Shown: positions 54,319-64,000 of the stretch, piece by piece
Numbering within the stretch: position 1 is the stretch's first letter
Layout: each line of letters starts with the position of its first letter
From: Isoetes taiwanensis
Taxonomy: Eukaryota; Streptophyta; Lycopodiopsida; Isoetales; Isoetaceae
Assembly: GCA_021234155.1 (NCBI GenBank)
Contig: JAJEKV010000024.1
Location: forward strand, 19,194,189-19,258,188
Direction: 5' to 3'
DNA length: 64,000 nucleotides
The notes under the pieces: generated by a model
The model's input: the letters and a program-made list of their open reading frames with translations, nothing else
Databases searched by the model: none
Told to the model about the DNA's origin: nothing
Position numbers and translations under genes: made by a program

Positions 54319-56505
54319 GTCTCTCTTGGAGAAATTAGAAACATCGAATTTGTGACTTGCTTTGTATAGGAGGCATCCGTTTCTACCATTGTAAGGCTGT
54401 GATTTGCTACGGTGACAAAGAGATCTGTTTCCAAAGCATTGTTGATTACTTTCAGAAGGTACTTTTTGTTCTGCACACATGTATTATCTCTATATCTGCA
54501 AAGAAAGAAGCACCCAGCTACTTTAGAAGGCATATTAAAAATAGAAGCAATGAATGTATCTGCACATTTTAAGTTTTGCTCAGTAAACTGTGTGAATAGA
54601 AGCAACGTCTTTTTACATGATTGACCATTGGCAGAGCAGTTGAAGAGCGGATTGTGGCAAGCGACAGTGTAATTTGTATAATGAATTTGGCATTACTGAA
54701 AAAGCTGTGGAGGCAATTGTAAGATAATGTAGAAAAATATACATCTGCCAAGTTTCGGTGCTTGCAGCTGCTAGGTAGTCATTCTATTCCTTTCTTTTCC
54801 ATTGTTATCTCCTTTGCATCTCGCAAGATATAAGTTATGTCTACTTGCGAAATACCTTGCTAAGCCAGTGCTTTCTTGACTGAAAGTTAGAATTTCTTCT
54901 ATTCTTTATGGCGGTTTCCTTAAACGTTAAGGTGGATTATTTAGGTTTGATCATGCTAATTCAAGGTGGAAGCACTCATATTGCAACTAAGCATGCCTCT
55001 GTATTATGACCAGTTTGCCCTCTAAAAGATTACATGTAGAAATGTATGACCTCTGCAATCAATTATGTCTCCTTGAAGTAGCATAGTGCCTTGGTCTTTA
55101 TGTATTCTAGGAAATACCTTCACCATTAGAAGGGGAAAAAATAGGTGCAATTTAAATGCTCATCTAAAACATGTGTATGGTTTTCATTTCAGTTCGTTTG
55201 TTGTTGGCTCAAACATTGTGAGCCTTGAAAATGTTTATGTTACCTATCTAGCAGGATATAAGTTATGGCTACGTGCAAAATACCTTGCTGAGCCAATGCT
55301 TTCATAAGGCATATTTGAGTGCTGGCATATTTAAGTCTATTTAATATATATCTGCTGTATGGTTATAGCATTCAACAATGTCACGTCCCTTGAATGAAGG
55401 AGTTGGAAATACATGTTGTGCATATAAGCTTTAAAATGGATACCCCAAAGGCAGATGAAATACAAAACTTGCAGTATTTTCGAGATTCCTTTGGGTCGCC
55501 TATCACGACTTTTTGATGTTAGGAGATCAATCTCAAGGACTATAAAATCTTTTTTGTCGGTGTCATGAATTATGGCATTAAAACTGAAATCACAAAATAT
55601 TTTTATTCTACAAAGTAGACGAGTTTACTTGCATATGATGTTATATACACTGCTCCAAGTACAAGGCTAGCAATGGACCTAACAGACGTTGAACTCTTGG
55701 TTGATGATGAGGTAACTACCAAAGAGAAAATTAAGAGCATAGAAAGGAAAGAGTTACTTCTAAAGGATGGCTTGGCTGGTGAAAACTACTTATATCTACT
55801 GTCTTAGCATGAATGAGGGATTGTGCATAGAGATTTGAAGTCACATGATTTTGTATTACGTGATGAAGTTATAAAGATTATAGATCTTTTGTTGTAGCAT
55901 AACAATAAAAGTTGATTTTCTTTCCTTCCACAACCATCAAATGTCTTTGATATGTGTGAAATTTGCCCTGTGCCTTATTCCAATTGCAAATGAAAGCGTC
56001 GTGTAAAATCAATTTTCTTTGTATCATATTCTGGAACATTTTCTAATGCATCTACCTTCATGGTCCACATGGCTTTCATTTTTGGTCTATACTTACTCGA
56101 GAATAAGATGTTACATGGTCATGTAGTACCACGGACAACCATGATTACTTTTGATGTTCAAAGTGAAAGGCAACCCAATATTTTAGCAAATCAATCACCA
56201 AACCATATAGATTCCTCAAATATGTTATGTCCTCGAAGGCTAGAATAATCCATGCATTGGAGATGCATATTATCATGACCTATAGGTGGGATAGTCCATT
56301 TTTCCTATGGGACAGTGTTTAGTACCAAAAAACAAATCTTATAAGTGCATGGTGAAAGTCATTAATTGTTTACAATCATCATATCTTTGCATGTCATTTC
56401 TCTCGAGTCCTTTTTAACTTAGCAAATGATTTGCTACATTCACAACAAGTTCCCAACATTTATAAGTTCTCGATTACGCCCAGCAACGCTGGGCACCGTT
56501 ACTAG
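54319..56505 (+). mobile_element. Helitron 3' half, duplicate of 36066-38262
   Basis: It is colinear with Helitron A from GTCTCTCTTGGAG to the terminal hairpin GCCCAGC-AAC-GCTGGGC and CTAG (56502-56505). It is followed by the same Copia position (TTACCTTTAATGC). Identical insertion sites mean this is a copy of the composite Copia-Helitron block, not an independent insertion. The 5' half is missing. It contains the second copy of the kinase fragment (55672-55895). Confidence 0.93.
55672..55895 (+). pseudogene. Captured kinase fragment, second copy
   Basis: Same text as 37.43-37.66 kb but without the extra A, so MDLTDVELLVDDEV and KEKIKSIERKELL read in one frame. A stop precedes GIVHRDLKSHDFVL, and VIKIIDLL replaces the usual DFG. 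It is non-functional. Confidence 0.65.
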
Positions 56506-59281
56506 TTACCTTTAATGCTCGATGAAGGAAGTTTATTTTGAATCATAATTGCTGTCTTCAAGGCCTCTTCCCACAAATAGTTTGGCGGGCCACTCTTCTT
56601 GATCATAGATCTCACGGCATCCATAATGGTCCTGTTCTTCCTTTCGGCTACTCCATTTTGTTGAGGGTGTGTACTGCAGGTTAGTTGCCTTTTAATGCCA
56701 TGAGCAATGCAAAATAGTCTAAATTTGGCTGACAAATATTCTCCTCCTCTGTCAGATCTGATGCACTTCAATTTTCTTCCTGATTCTCTTTCCATTTCAG
56801 TGACATATTGCTTAAAAGCATTTAATGCCTGAGACTTCCTTTCTAAGCAATAGACTTTGCATTTTTCTGCTGAAATCATCAATAAAAGATATGAAGTATC
56901 TTTTATTTGTTCTTCCTCTCACATTTAATGGCCCACATAGATCAGTATATACAAGTTCAAGAACATCACTTGCTCTTGTTTTAGAGTGTTTGAATGGCAG
57001 CCTGTTTGTTTTCCCAAGAATACATCCCTCACACTTGAAATTTTCAGATTTAATATCTTTGCACTTGAGCCAACCCTTTTTGGCTAAGTACTTCAAATTG
57101 TTGCAATGTGTATGAGCCAACCTGTCATGCCAAAGTTTAAATTCTGGAACATTTATGATGTTTATACTATCATGACCAATAGCTTCCATTTGAAACAAAT
57201 TGCCAACACGGTTTGCATGAAACTTCAATATATTGTCAAGATAGATGTTACAACCTTTTGAGTCAAAATTGACTTTGTAGCCCTAATCCACTAATTGGCT
57301 TACAGAAATCAGATTTTTTATAATTGTGGGAACACACAAAACATTTTCAACATCTACTATGTTCCCATCAAGATCTATGAGCTGCAGAAGTCCTCTTCCT
57401 TCTATTTCTTGTACATCTCCATTTCCAACTTGTATTCTTCTAGAATGTGATTTTGAAACATTTTTTAGCGGATCGATGGATTGGGACTCTTGATCTTTCA
57501 GCTCCTCCACTATCAACTACAAGAGTTTTGATTTATTAGCATGGTGATTTTTTCTCAACAACGGTAAATGCACATCTTACCTCATCATCTTCATCATCAT
57601 CGGACTTTTCCTTTTTTCTTCTTGCTCCTTGGCCACAAAGGTGCCCGGTGGTTTCTTACCTCGACCCCTCCACGAGCTTGATTTTCCTCCTCTACTTGTG
57701 AATCCTTTATTCTTTCCTCTGCCATAGTCCTTTGGGTTGGACATTTTTCTTTGCAACATGTCTTTTACCACCACAAGTATAACAATTGAAGTCTTTTTTT
57801 TTTTTTGGGGCACTCATTTTTAAAATGGCGGGCTCATTGCAATTGTAGCAAGTAATTTGATTCTTTTCTGCCAACAAAGAATATTTGAGAGGGTTCCTCC
57901 CCTTCTCTCATAATTTTCTTACGCTCATATTACTGTTCTCAAAGTGTTCTCGGCTTCTTCCCTCGTCTTACTCATGTTTCTTCATTGTCACTTCACGCCC
58001 TAGAGATTTGTAGGACTTGACTTCTTTAGAGATGTTTACCCTGCCTTGACCAAATCAGCAACAATATTGTCAAAGGTGTTGAAGAAATCGAGAGACATCT
58101 CCCTCTTCCTTTAGTTTTAAGTTTCTTAACTCTGTTTCTAATGAGATCAATTTGAGAGGAAGTTTTTTTCCTCAAAATGTTTCAAGAGGTAAGACCACAT
58201 TTGCCTTGGATTCATGTTTCTAAGTTTAAGCGATAGTAGGGCTTACCTTGCATGTAATGATCCTCTGAGCTTCTTTGATTCTTGAATACAAAGACCTCCC
58301 GATCCTTACAAGGCTGCTCCCCGCCACACCTTACGCATTTGGTGGCACTGCACTGCATTTTGTCTCATATTGGCGAACCTTCGGATCTTGACCTTGTGAG
58401 AGTATTGAAGTCAACATTAGTGACACCATCACGGATCTACAAGATCCCGGAGGTCTTCCACTTCCGGGATGTGCTTGATTGCATCTTTCCATACACGGAA
58501 ACCAGGTCCTCCCTTATAAACCTCTGATTGCTAAGTAAAAGCGGCTCCAAAATGGCTTGACATGATGTACAACTTCCTTTAATGTGTTTAGAACCTGGTA
58601 CTTGCTCTGATACCAATGTTAGAAATAGACAATGCACTTCAATCTATTTCCTACTATTGCTTGATGAATTTATGAATACCACCAAGACAATGATCTTAAC
58701 TCAAAAACAATGATCAAATCATAATCATTCCATATGCTATTCTTTAAATATGTCAATTAGAACCTTAGGATGGTAATGAGAACCTTAGGAATACTGTAGC
58801 AAATAAACACTGTAGAAAAGAGATTGACTTATTTACTGTAGCATATTTGACCCGTTCACGAAACAACCTTCGAGCAACAATTCAATCAGAGATTCCTCCT
58901 TAGTTAAATCCCCAGACCAGCTCAATCAATAAGCCGGCCTATGCAATCTCTTATAGGCTCGATGGGCGGTTATGCCTTTGGAATCGGACGCCCTAACCGA
59001 GCTCCTATTCATATGGAGTTTCCCTCCACGATATTGGGCCGAATACATGTTTAATATGGGATATATCTATACAACCATTAACCTTATGAAACAAAGACCA
59101 TATCTTTAAATGTCTTTAAAGGTTCAATGGTGTAACGTTTGCTACAGGCTATACATTAGGGCTAGGTAACTTTGTAAAACTTTGTGATCAATAGCCTATA
59201 ACTCTCTTTTGTACATTATATGCACAAGTTGATGTATTGCTCTGAGCTCAGAATGTGTGATGAACCAACCTAAATTCAACA
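56506..59281 (-). mobile_element. Copia element E3, 5' part only
   Basis: Minus orientation: 5' LTR 59281-58617, PBS 58615-58604, decayed gag (58600-58030), zinc knuckles (57813-57600), protease (near 57500), pre-integrase and integrase (57228-56506), then the Helitron. It is the partner of E1 (both read ATCCTCTGAGC in gag, where E2 and E4 read ATCCCCTGAGC). It is rich in CTG/CAG-type discrepancies. Confidence 0.92.
58617..59281 (-). repeat. Shared LTR (5' LTR of E3, 3' LTR of E4)
   Basis: TGTTAG...CAACA, about 665 bp, with the marker GAATACC as in 40366-41025. PBS on the left; polypurine tract (minus GATGAAGGAGGAA) at 59294-59282 on the right. Confidence 0.94.
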
Positions 59282-59297
59282 TTCCTCCTTCATCACA

Positions 59298-61436
59298 CTA
59301 TTCTGTGACCTGCATGTCTAATTTGAGCTGTTTGAATTTAACTCCAGTGAGTGCCTTTGTGAAGATATCGCAGCTTTGTTTGGCAGTATTCACATATACC
59401 ATTTCAATGTACTGTTTGCAAGCCAAGTCACAAATAAAGTGTATGTTCAGTTCAATGTGCTTGGTTCTGTCATGATGCACATGATTTTTCACAATAGCAA
59501 TGCAGCTTTGAATATCAGTAAAAATCTGAGTTGGACTTGTTTGTTTGTACTCCAATTCATCCAGTAATCTTCTTAGCCAGCATATCTCTTTAGCAACTAA
59601 GGATGAGGCTGTATACTCAGCTTCTGCTGAGGACATGGCAATAGCATTTTGCTTTTTGCTTTTCCAAGTTATAGCACCACCACCTAAGAATACAACAAAT
59701 CCTGAAGTGGACTTCTGTTTTGTGGATCCCTCCCCAATGCATCCTTTGTATGCACATAGCTGTAGAGATTTTCAGAATTGAATGATATTCCATGTGATTT
59801 GGTCCCCTTAAGGTATTTTAGAACTCTTTTGCTGCAGGTCCAGTGATCTTTGGTTGGATTATGACACCTTCTGCTCAAGATATTTACAATATAAGAAATG
59901 TCTTGTCTTGTGTTGTTTGCCAGGTATAACAAACACCCAATTAATGATCTATATGGAACATTTTCCATTTCTTTTACATCCTTTTCAGTGAGTGGCTTAT
60001 CTTACGTCGGTCATTGCCACGGAACCACGGGGAGTTTTTCTTTGGATGTGCATCAACAAGGTTAAACCTTTTGAGCATATTTTTTCTATGTGCTTGCATT
60101 GCTGCAATTTCAGAATCTTTTGATCTGTTTCTACATACTTCAATACCGAGAAAATGTCTTAGCTCCCTAAGTCGACATCTCAAATCTTGAACTTAAAATC
60201 TCTTTGCAATGATTGATTGCACTTATATGATTAGCTGCCATAATGCAATCATCGACATATAAAGCTATGATGCAAAAATTACTTGCTTGCTTATACCTAT
60301 AAAGATTGCCATCATTTTGAAATTTTTCAAATCCTTGTTCCTTAAGAAAATTGTCCATACATGTGTACCACTCCCTAGGAGATTGTTTCAAACCGTCTGA
60401 TTGCCTGTTGAGTCTCAAACTTTATTTCCTTGTTGCTCATAACTGGTGCTTGTTGCATGAATACTTTTTCCTCCAATTTGGCATTTAGGAAGCGGTTTTA
60501 ACATCCATGTGATGTAGTTCAAGGTCTTGGCGTTTGCAACAACAAGCAATGTTCTAATACTAGTCAATTTCACAATAGGGGAGTATGTTTCATCAAAATC
60601 TAGTCCGTGTCTTTGTGTATATCCTTTTGCCACAAGCCTTGCCTTGTACTTCCTGCTCCCATCTGCATTTTCCTTTATTTTGAAAAGCCATTTGCATCCT
60701 ATAACATTTTCCTTTATTGGATAATCTACTATCTCATACGTTTGTGTTTTTACGAAATGACTCGGCTCATCATTCATGGCGTTGTGCCATTGCTCTTTAT
60801 CTCGCACATTCCATTGCCTCTTCATAAGGCTGGGGAATTGTAATATTTTCAAGAATGGCCATTATTTGTTCATGTTCCACATGTTGCTTTTCAATTCTCC
60901 TGCTCCGCCCAAATTATTTCTTCCATATTCCTCTATGTTTTTACGGTAAGCCTTCCAAAAGTCTTTTACACTTTGTGTTTTCCTTTTGACTCTTGTACTT
61001 GGTGGTGTGTGTTGATCTTCAATATTTGTTGGCTCCACGACCTCATTGTTTGCATGTGTTCTGCTATTGAATCCTCATCCTCTTGGTGCGAATCTATGTC
61101 AACATTCTGCTGATCTTTTTAGCAACTTTAACCTTGTCATTCAAGGCGGTCCCTTTTTATATATATCCTTATACACCACTTGTTCATTGAATATTACATC
61201 CCTACTGACAATTATGCTCTTCTTTTCTGGCACATATATTCTGTAGCCCTTTGACTCCTCATCATAGCCCACGAGAAATCCAATATTTGCTTTATCATCT
61301 AACTTCTTCCTTAATTCTTTAGGGACATGAGCATAAGCTATGCAGCCATATGTTTTAAACATATCATAGTTCATGCCATCATTACTATTAGACCATAAGA
61401 GATCAGGTACATTACCTTTAATGCTTTCGATGAAGG
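59298..61436 (-). pseudogene. E4 integrase C-part, RT and RNase H, many frame slips
   Basis: The same protein as E2 41045-43170 but chopped into short frames: IGFLVGYDEESKGYRIY, CKWLFKIKENADGSRKYKAR, ALYVDDCIMAA, LRHFLGIEVCRN, SAEAEYTASS. Most differences from E2 are at CTG/CAG words, e.g. at 60001-60050. Confidence 0.9.
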
Positions 61437-61686
61437 AAGTTTATTTTGAATCATAATTCTTTGTCTTGAGGCCTCTTCCCACAAATAGTTTGGCAGGCCA
61501 CTCTTCTTGATCATAGATCTCACAGCATCCATAATGGTCCTGTTCTTCCTTTCAGCTACTCCATTTTGTTGAGTGTGTACCTGCAGGTTAGTTGCCTTTT
61601 AATGCCATGAGCAATGCAAAATAGTCTAAATTTGGCTGACAAATATTCTCCTCCTCCTCTGTCGGATCGATGCACTTCAATTTTCT

Positions 61687-62874
61687 TCACGATTCTCTTT
61701 CCATTTCGGTGACATATTGCTTAAAAGCATTTAATGCACGAGACTTCCTTTCTAAGCAATAGATTTTGCATTTTCTGCTGAAATCATCAATAAAAGATAT
61801 GAAGTATCTTTTATTTGTTCTTCCTCTCACATTCAATGGCCCACATAGATCAGTATGTACAAGTTCAAGAACATCACTTGCTCTTGTTTTAGAGTGTTTG
61901 AATGGCAGCCTGTTTGTTTTCCCAAGAATACATCCCTCACACTTGAAATTTTCAGATTTAATATCTTTGCACTTGAGCCAACCCTTTTTGGCTAAGTACT
62001 TCAAATTGTTGCAATGTGTATGAGACAACCTGTCATGCCAAAGTTCAAATTCTGGAACATTTATGATGTTTATACTATCATGACCAATAGCTTCCATTTG
62101 AAACAAATTGCCAACACGGTTTGCATGAAACTTCAATATATTGTCAAGATAGATGTTACAACCTTTTGAGTCAAAATTGACTTTGTAGCCTAAATCCACT
62201 AACTGGCTTACAGAAATCAGATTTTTTATAATTGTGGGAACACACAAAACATTTTCAACATCTACTATGTTCCCATCAAGATCTATGAGTTGCAGAAGTC
62301 CTCTTCCTTCTATTTCTTGTACATCTCCATTTCCAACTTGTATTCTTCTAGAATGTGATTTTGAAACATTTTTTAGCAGATCAGTAGATTGAACTACTGA
62401 TCTTTCAGCTCCACTATCAACTACAAGAGTTTCAGATTTATTAGCATGCTGATTTTTCTCAACAACAGTAAATGCACATCTTACCTCATCATCTTCATCA
62501 TCATCAGACTTTTCCTTTTCTTCTTGCTCCTTGGCCACAAAGGTGCCAGCTGGTTTCTTACCTCGACCCCTCCCTGAGCTTGATTTTCCTCCTCTACTTG
62601 TGAATCCTTTATTCTTTCCTCTGCCATAGTCCTTTGGAGTTGGACATTTTGCTGCAACATGTCCTTTACCACCACAAGTATAACAATTGAAGTCTTTTTT
62701 ATTTTTGGGGCACTCATTTTTAAAATGGCCAGGCTCATTGCAATTGTAGCAAGTAATTTGATTCTTTCTGCCAGCAAAGAATATTTCAGAGGGTTCCTCC
62801 CTTTCTCTCATAATTTTCTTCTGCTCATATTCTGTTCTCAAAGTGTTCTCAGCTTCTTCCCTCGTCTTACTCAT
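61687..62874 (-). CDS. E4 zinc knuckle-protease-integrase frame
   Basis: 395 codons: EPSEIFFAGRKNQITCYNC leading to CCHC knuckles CYNCNEPGHFKNEC and CYTCGGKGHVAAKC; VVDSGAERSVVQS (aspartic protease); LWHDRLSHTHCNNLKYL and CEGCILGKTN (pre-integrase); HTDLCGPL and ISFIDDFSRKC (integrase start). The frame closes at 61687, where CTG-type discrepancies resume (TTCACGATTC against TTCCTGATTC in E2). Confidence 0.92.
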   Translation of the reverse strand: MSKTREEAENTLRTEYEQKKIMREREEPSEIFFAGRKNQITCYNCNEPGHFKNECPKNKKDFNCYTCGGKGHVAAKCPTPKDYGRGKNKGFTSRGGKSSSGRGRGKKPAGTFVAKEQEEKEKSDDDEDDEVRCAFTVVEKNQHANKSETLVVDSGAERSVVQSTDLLKNVSKSHSRRIQVGNGDVQEIEGRGLLQLIDLDGNIVDVENVLCVPTIIKNLISVSQLVDLGYKVNFDSKGCNIYLDNILKFHANRVGNLFQMEAIGHDSINIINVPEFELWHDRLSHTHCNNLKYLAKKGWLKCKDIKSENFKCEGCILGKTNRLPFKHSKTRASDVLELVHTDLCGPLNVRGRTNKRYFISFIDDFSRKCKIYCLERKSRALNAFKQYVTEMERES

Positions 62875-62925
62875 GTTTCTTCATTGTCACTTACTGCCCT
62901 AGAGATTTGTAGGACTTGACTTCTT

Positions 62926-63480
62926 TCAGCAAATGTTTACCCCTGCCCCAGCCAAATCAGCAACAATATTGTCAAAGGTGTTGAAGAAATCTGAGACATC
63001 TCCCTCTTCCTTTAGTTTTAAGTTTCTTAACTCTGTTTCTAACAGATCAATTTGAGAGGAAGTTTTTTCCTCAAAATGTTTCAAGAGGTAAGACCACATT
63101 TGCCTTGGATTCATGTTTCTAAGTTTAAGCCTAATAGTAGGGCTTACCTTGCATGTAATGATCCCCTGAGCTTCTTTGATTCTTGAATACAAAGACCTCC
63201 CAGTCCTTACAAGACTGCTCCTGCCACACCTTACGCATTTGGTGGCACTTTGCACTGCATTTTGTCTCATATTAACTAAACCTTGGAATCTTACGACCTT
63301 GTGAGAGTATTGAAGTCAACATTAGTGACACCATCACGGATCTACAAGATCCCGGAGGTCTTCCACTTCGGGGATGTGCTTGGCGCATCTTTCCATACAC
63401 GGAAACCAGGTCCTCCCTTATAAACCTCTACGATTGCTAAGTAAAGCTGGCTCCAAAATGGCTTGACATGATGTACAACT
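62926..63480 (-). pseudogene. E4 gag, damaged N-terminus
   Basis: The C-terminal part reads SRIKEAQGIITCKVSPTIRL, PRQMWSYLLKHFEE and GDVSDFFNTFDNI as in E2. The N-terminal 60 codons are broken by slips at 63220-63440, each at a position where the sister copies have CTG or CAG. Confidence 0.85.
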
Positions 63481-63535
63481 TCCTTTAATGTGTTTTTAGA
63501 ACACGGTACTTGCTTTCGATACCAATGTTAGAAAT

Positions 63536-64000
63536 AGACAATGCACTTCAATCTATTTCCTACTATTGCTTGATGAATTTATGAAGACCACCAAGACAAT
63601 GATCTTAACTCAAAAACAATGATCAAATCATAATCATTCCATATGCTATTCTTTAAATATGTCAATTAGAACCTTAGGATGGTAATGAGAACCTTAGGAA
63701 TCTTGTAGCAAATAAACAACGTAGAAAAGAGATTGACTTATTTCTTGTAGCATATTTGACCCGTTCGCGAAACAACCTTGAGCAACAATTCAATGAGAGA
63801 TTCCTCCTTAGTTAAATCCCGGACCAGCTCAATCAATAAGCGGCCTATGCAATCTCTTATAGGCTCGATTCGGCGGTTATGGCCTTTGGAATCGACGCCC
63901 TACTTAGAGCTCCTATTCATATGGAGTTTCCCTCCACGATATTGGGCCGAATACATGTTTAATATGGGATATATCTATACAACCATTAACCTTATGAAAC
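63536..64000 (-). repeat. E4 5' LTR (partial, window edge)
   Basis: It begins TGTTAGAAATAGACAATGC with the marker GAAGACC, as in the E2 5' LTR. About 465 of the expected 660 bp are inside the window. Confidence 0.92.

Larger units (their letters stand above)
58617..64000 (-). mobile_element. Copia element E4, runs off the window
   Basis: 3' LTR 59281-58617; RNase H from 59298; RT 60852-59974; integrase 61374 upward; an intact 395-codon zinc knuckle-protease-integrase frame (62874-61687); gag (63480-62926); 5' LTR starting 63536 and cut by the window end. It is the partner of E2 by marker bases, but has no Sola insertion (uninterrupted CCTTTTCTTCTTG at 62514). Confidence 0.93.

Noticed and set aside
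54319-56505. Second Helitron as an independent insertion with site preference
   Set aside because: The Copia junction is identical to that in E1, and the flanking E3/LTR/E4 share marker bases with E1/LTR/E2; a block copy explains it.

Overview
The window looks like nuclear DNA of a large, repeat-rich land-plant genome. The grounds are multi-exon genes with GT-AG introns, a PPR4-type organellar PPR gene, a plant-type TRM2 tRNA methyltransferase gene, Copia elements with initiator-Met-tRNA primer sites, a Gypsy fragment, an L1-like LINE with a plant-style ORF1, Helitrons, CACTA-, Harbinger- and hAT-type MITEs and a Sola-type DNA transposon. A seed-free plant such as a fern is plausible, but the sequence alone does not fix the lineage. 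I recognised no tRNA, rRNA, CRISPR array or organellar DNA.

Layout. 0-3 kb: a 289-bp-arm inverted repeat carrying coiled-coil exons, tandem duplications, and a LINE 3' end. 2.9-12.6 kb (minus): a PPR4-like gene with two exons in the window, separated by an 8.4-kb intron. That intron holds two degenerate 5'-truncated LINE copies, one split by a complete 5.1-kb Copia element (Copia-B, TSD ACATC). 13-15 kb: a Harbinger-like MITE and a 196-bp CACTA foldback MITE. 16-18.3 kb (minus): a decayed Gypsy element. 18.4-21.84 kb (plus): an L1-like LINE whose ORF1 holds a 240-bp hAT-like MITE. 21.84-22.29 kb: a CGTCA-repeat CACTA relic. 22.6-24.8 kb (minus): TRM2-like gene exons. 25.5-28.7 kb (minus): an unrecognised multi-exon gene.

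29.85-54.2 kb (plus): a SET-domain gene split inside its SET domain by about 22.7 kb of Copia DNA. The two halves of the reading frame meet in frame across a 5-bp duplication (ACTTC/ACTTT). The insertion is a tandem Copia array (remnant 3' LTR - E1 - shared LTR - E2 - 5' LTR, all minus). E1 is broken by a 6.2-kb Helitron that itself contains a 0.93-kb Helitron. E2 is broken by a 7.9-kb Sola-type transposon that carries, besides its transposase, a coiled-coil plus FCP1-like HAD phosphatase gene. From 54.32 kb to the window end, the right part of the array (Helitron 3' half - E1 5' half - LTR - E2) recurs as E3/E4 without the Sola insertion.

The duplicated copies differ mostly at CTG/CAG trinucleotides, in patches (CTG to ACG, CTTTG or TCG; CAG to CGG or CGA). 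I read this as uncorrected base-calling error at CHG-methylated cytosines in a long-read assembly rather than biological mutation. Many frameshifts in the 31-32, 35-40 and 56-64 kb stretches should therefore not be taken as evidence of gene death.
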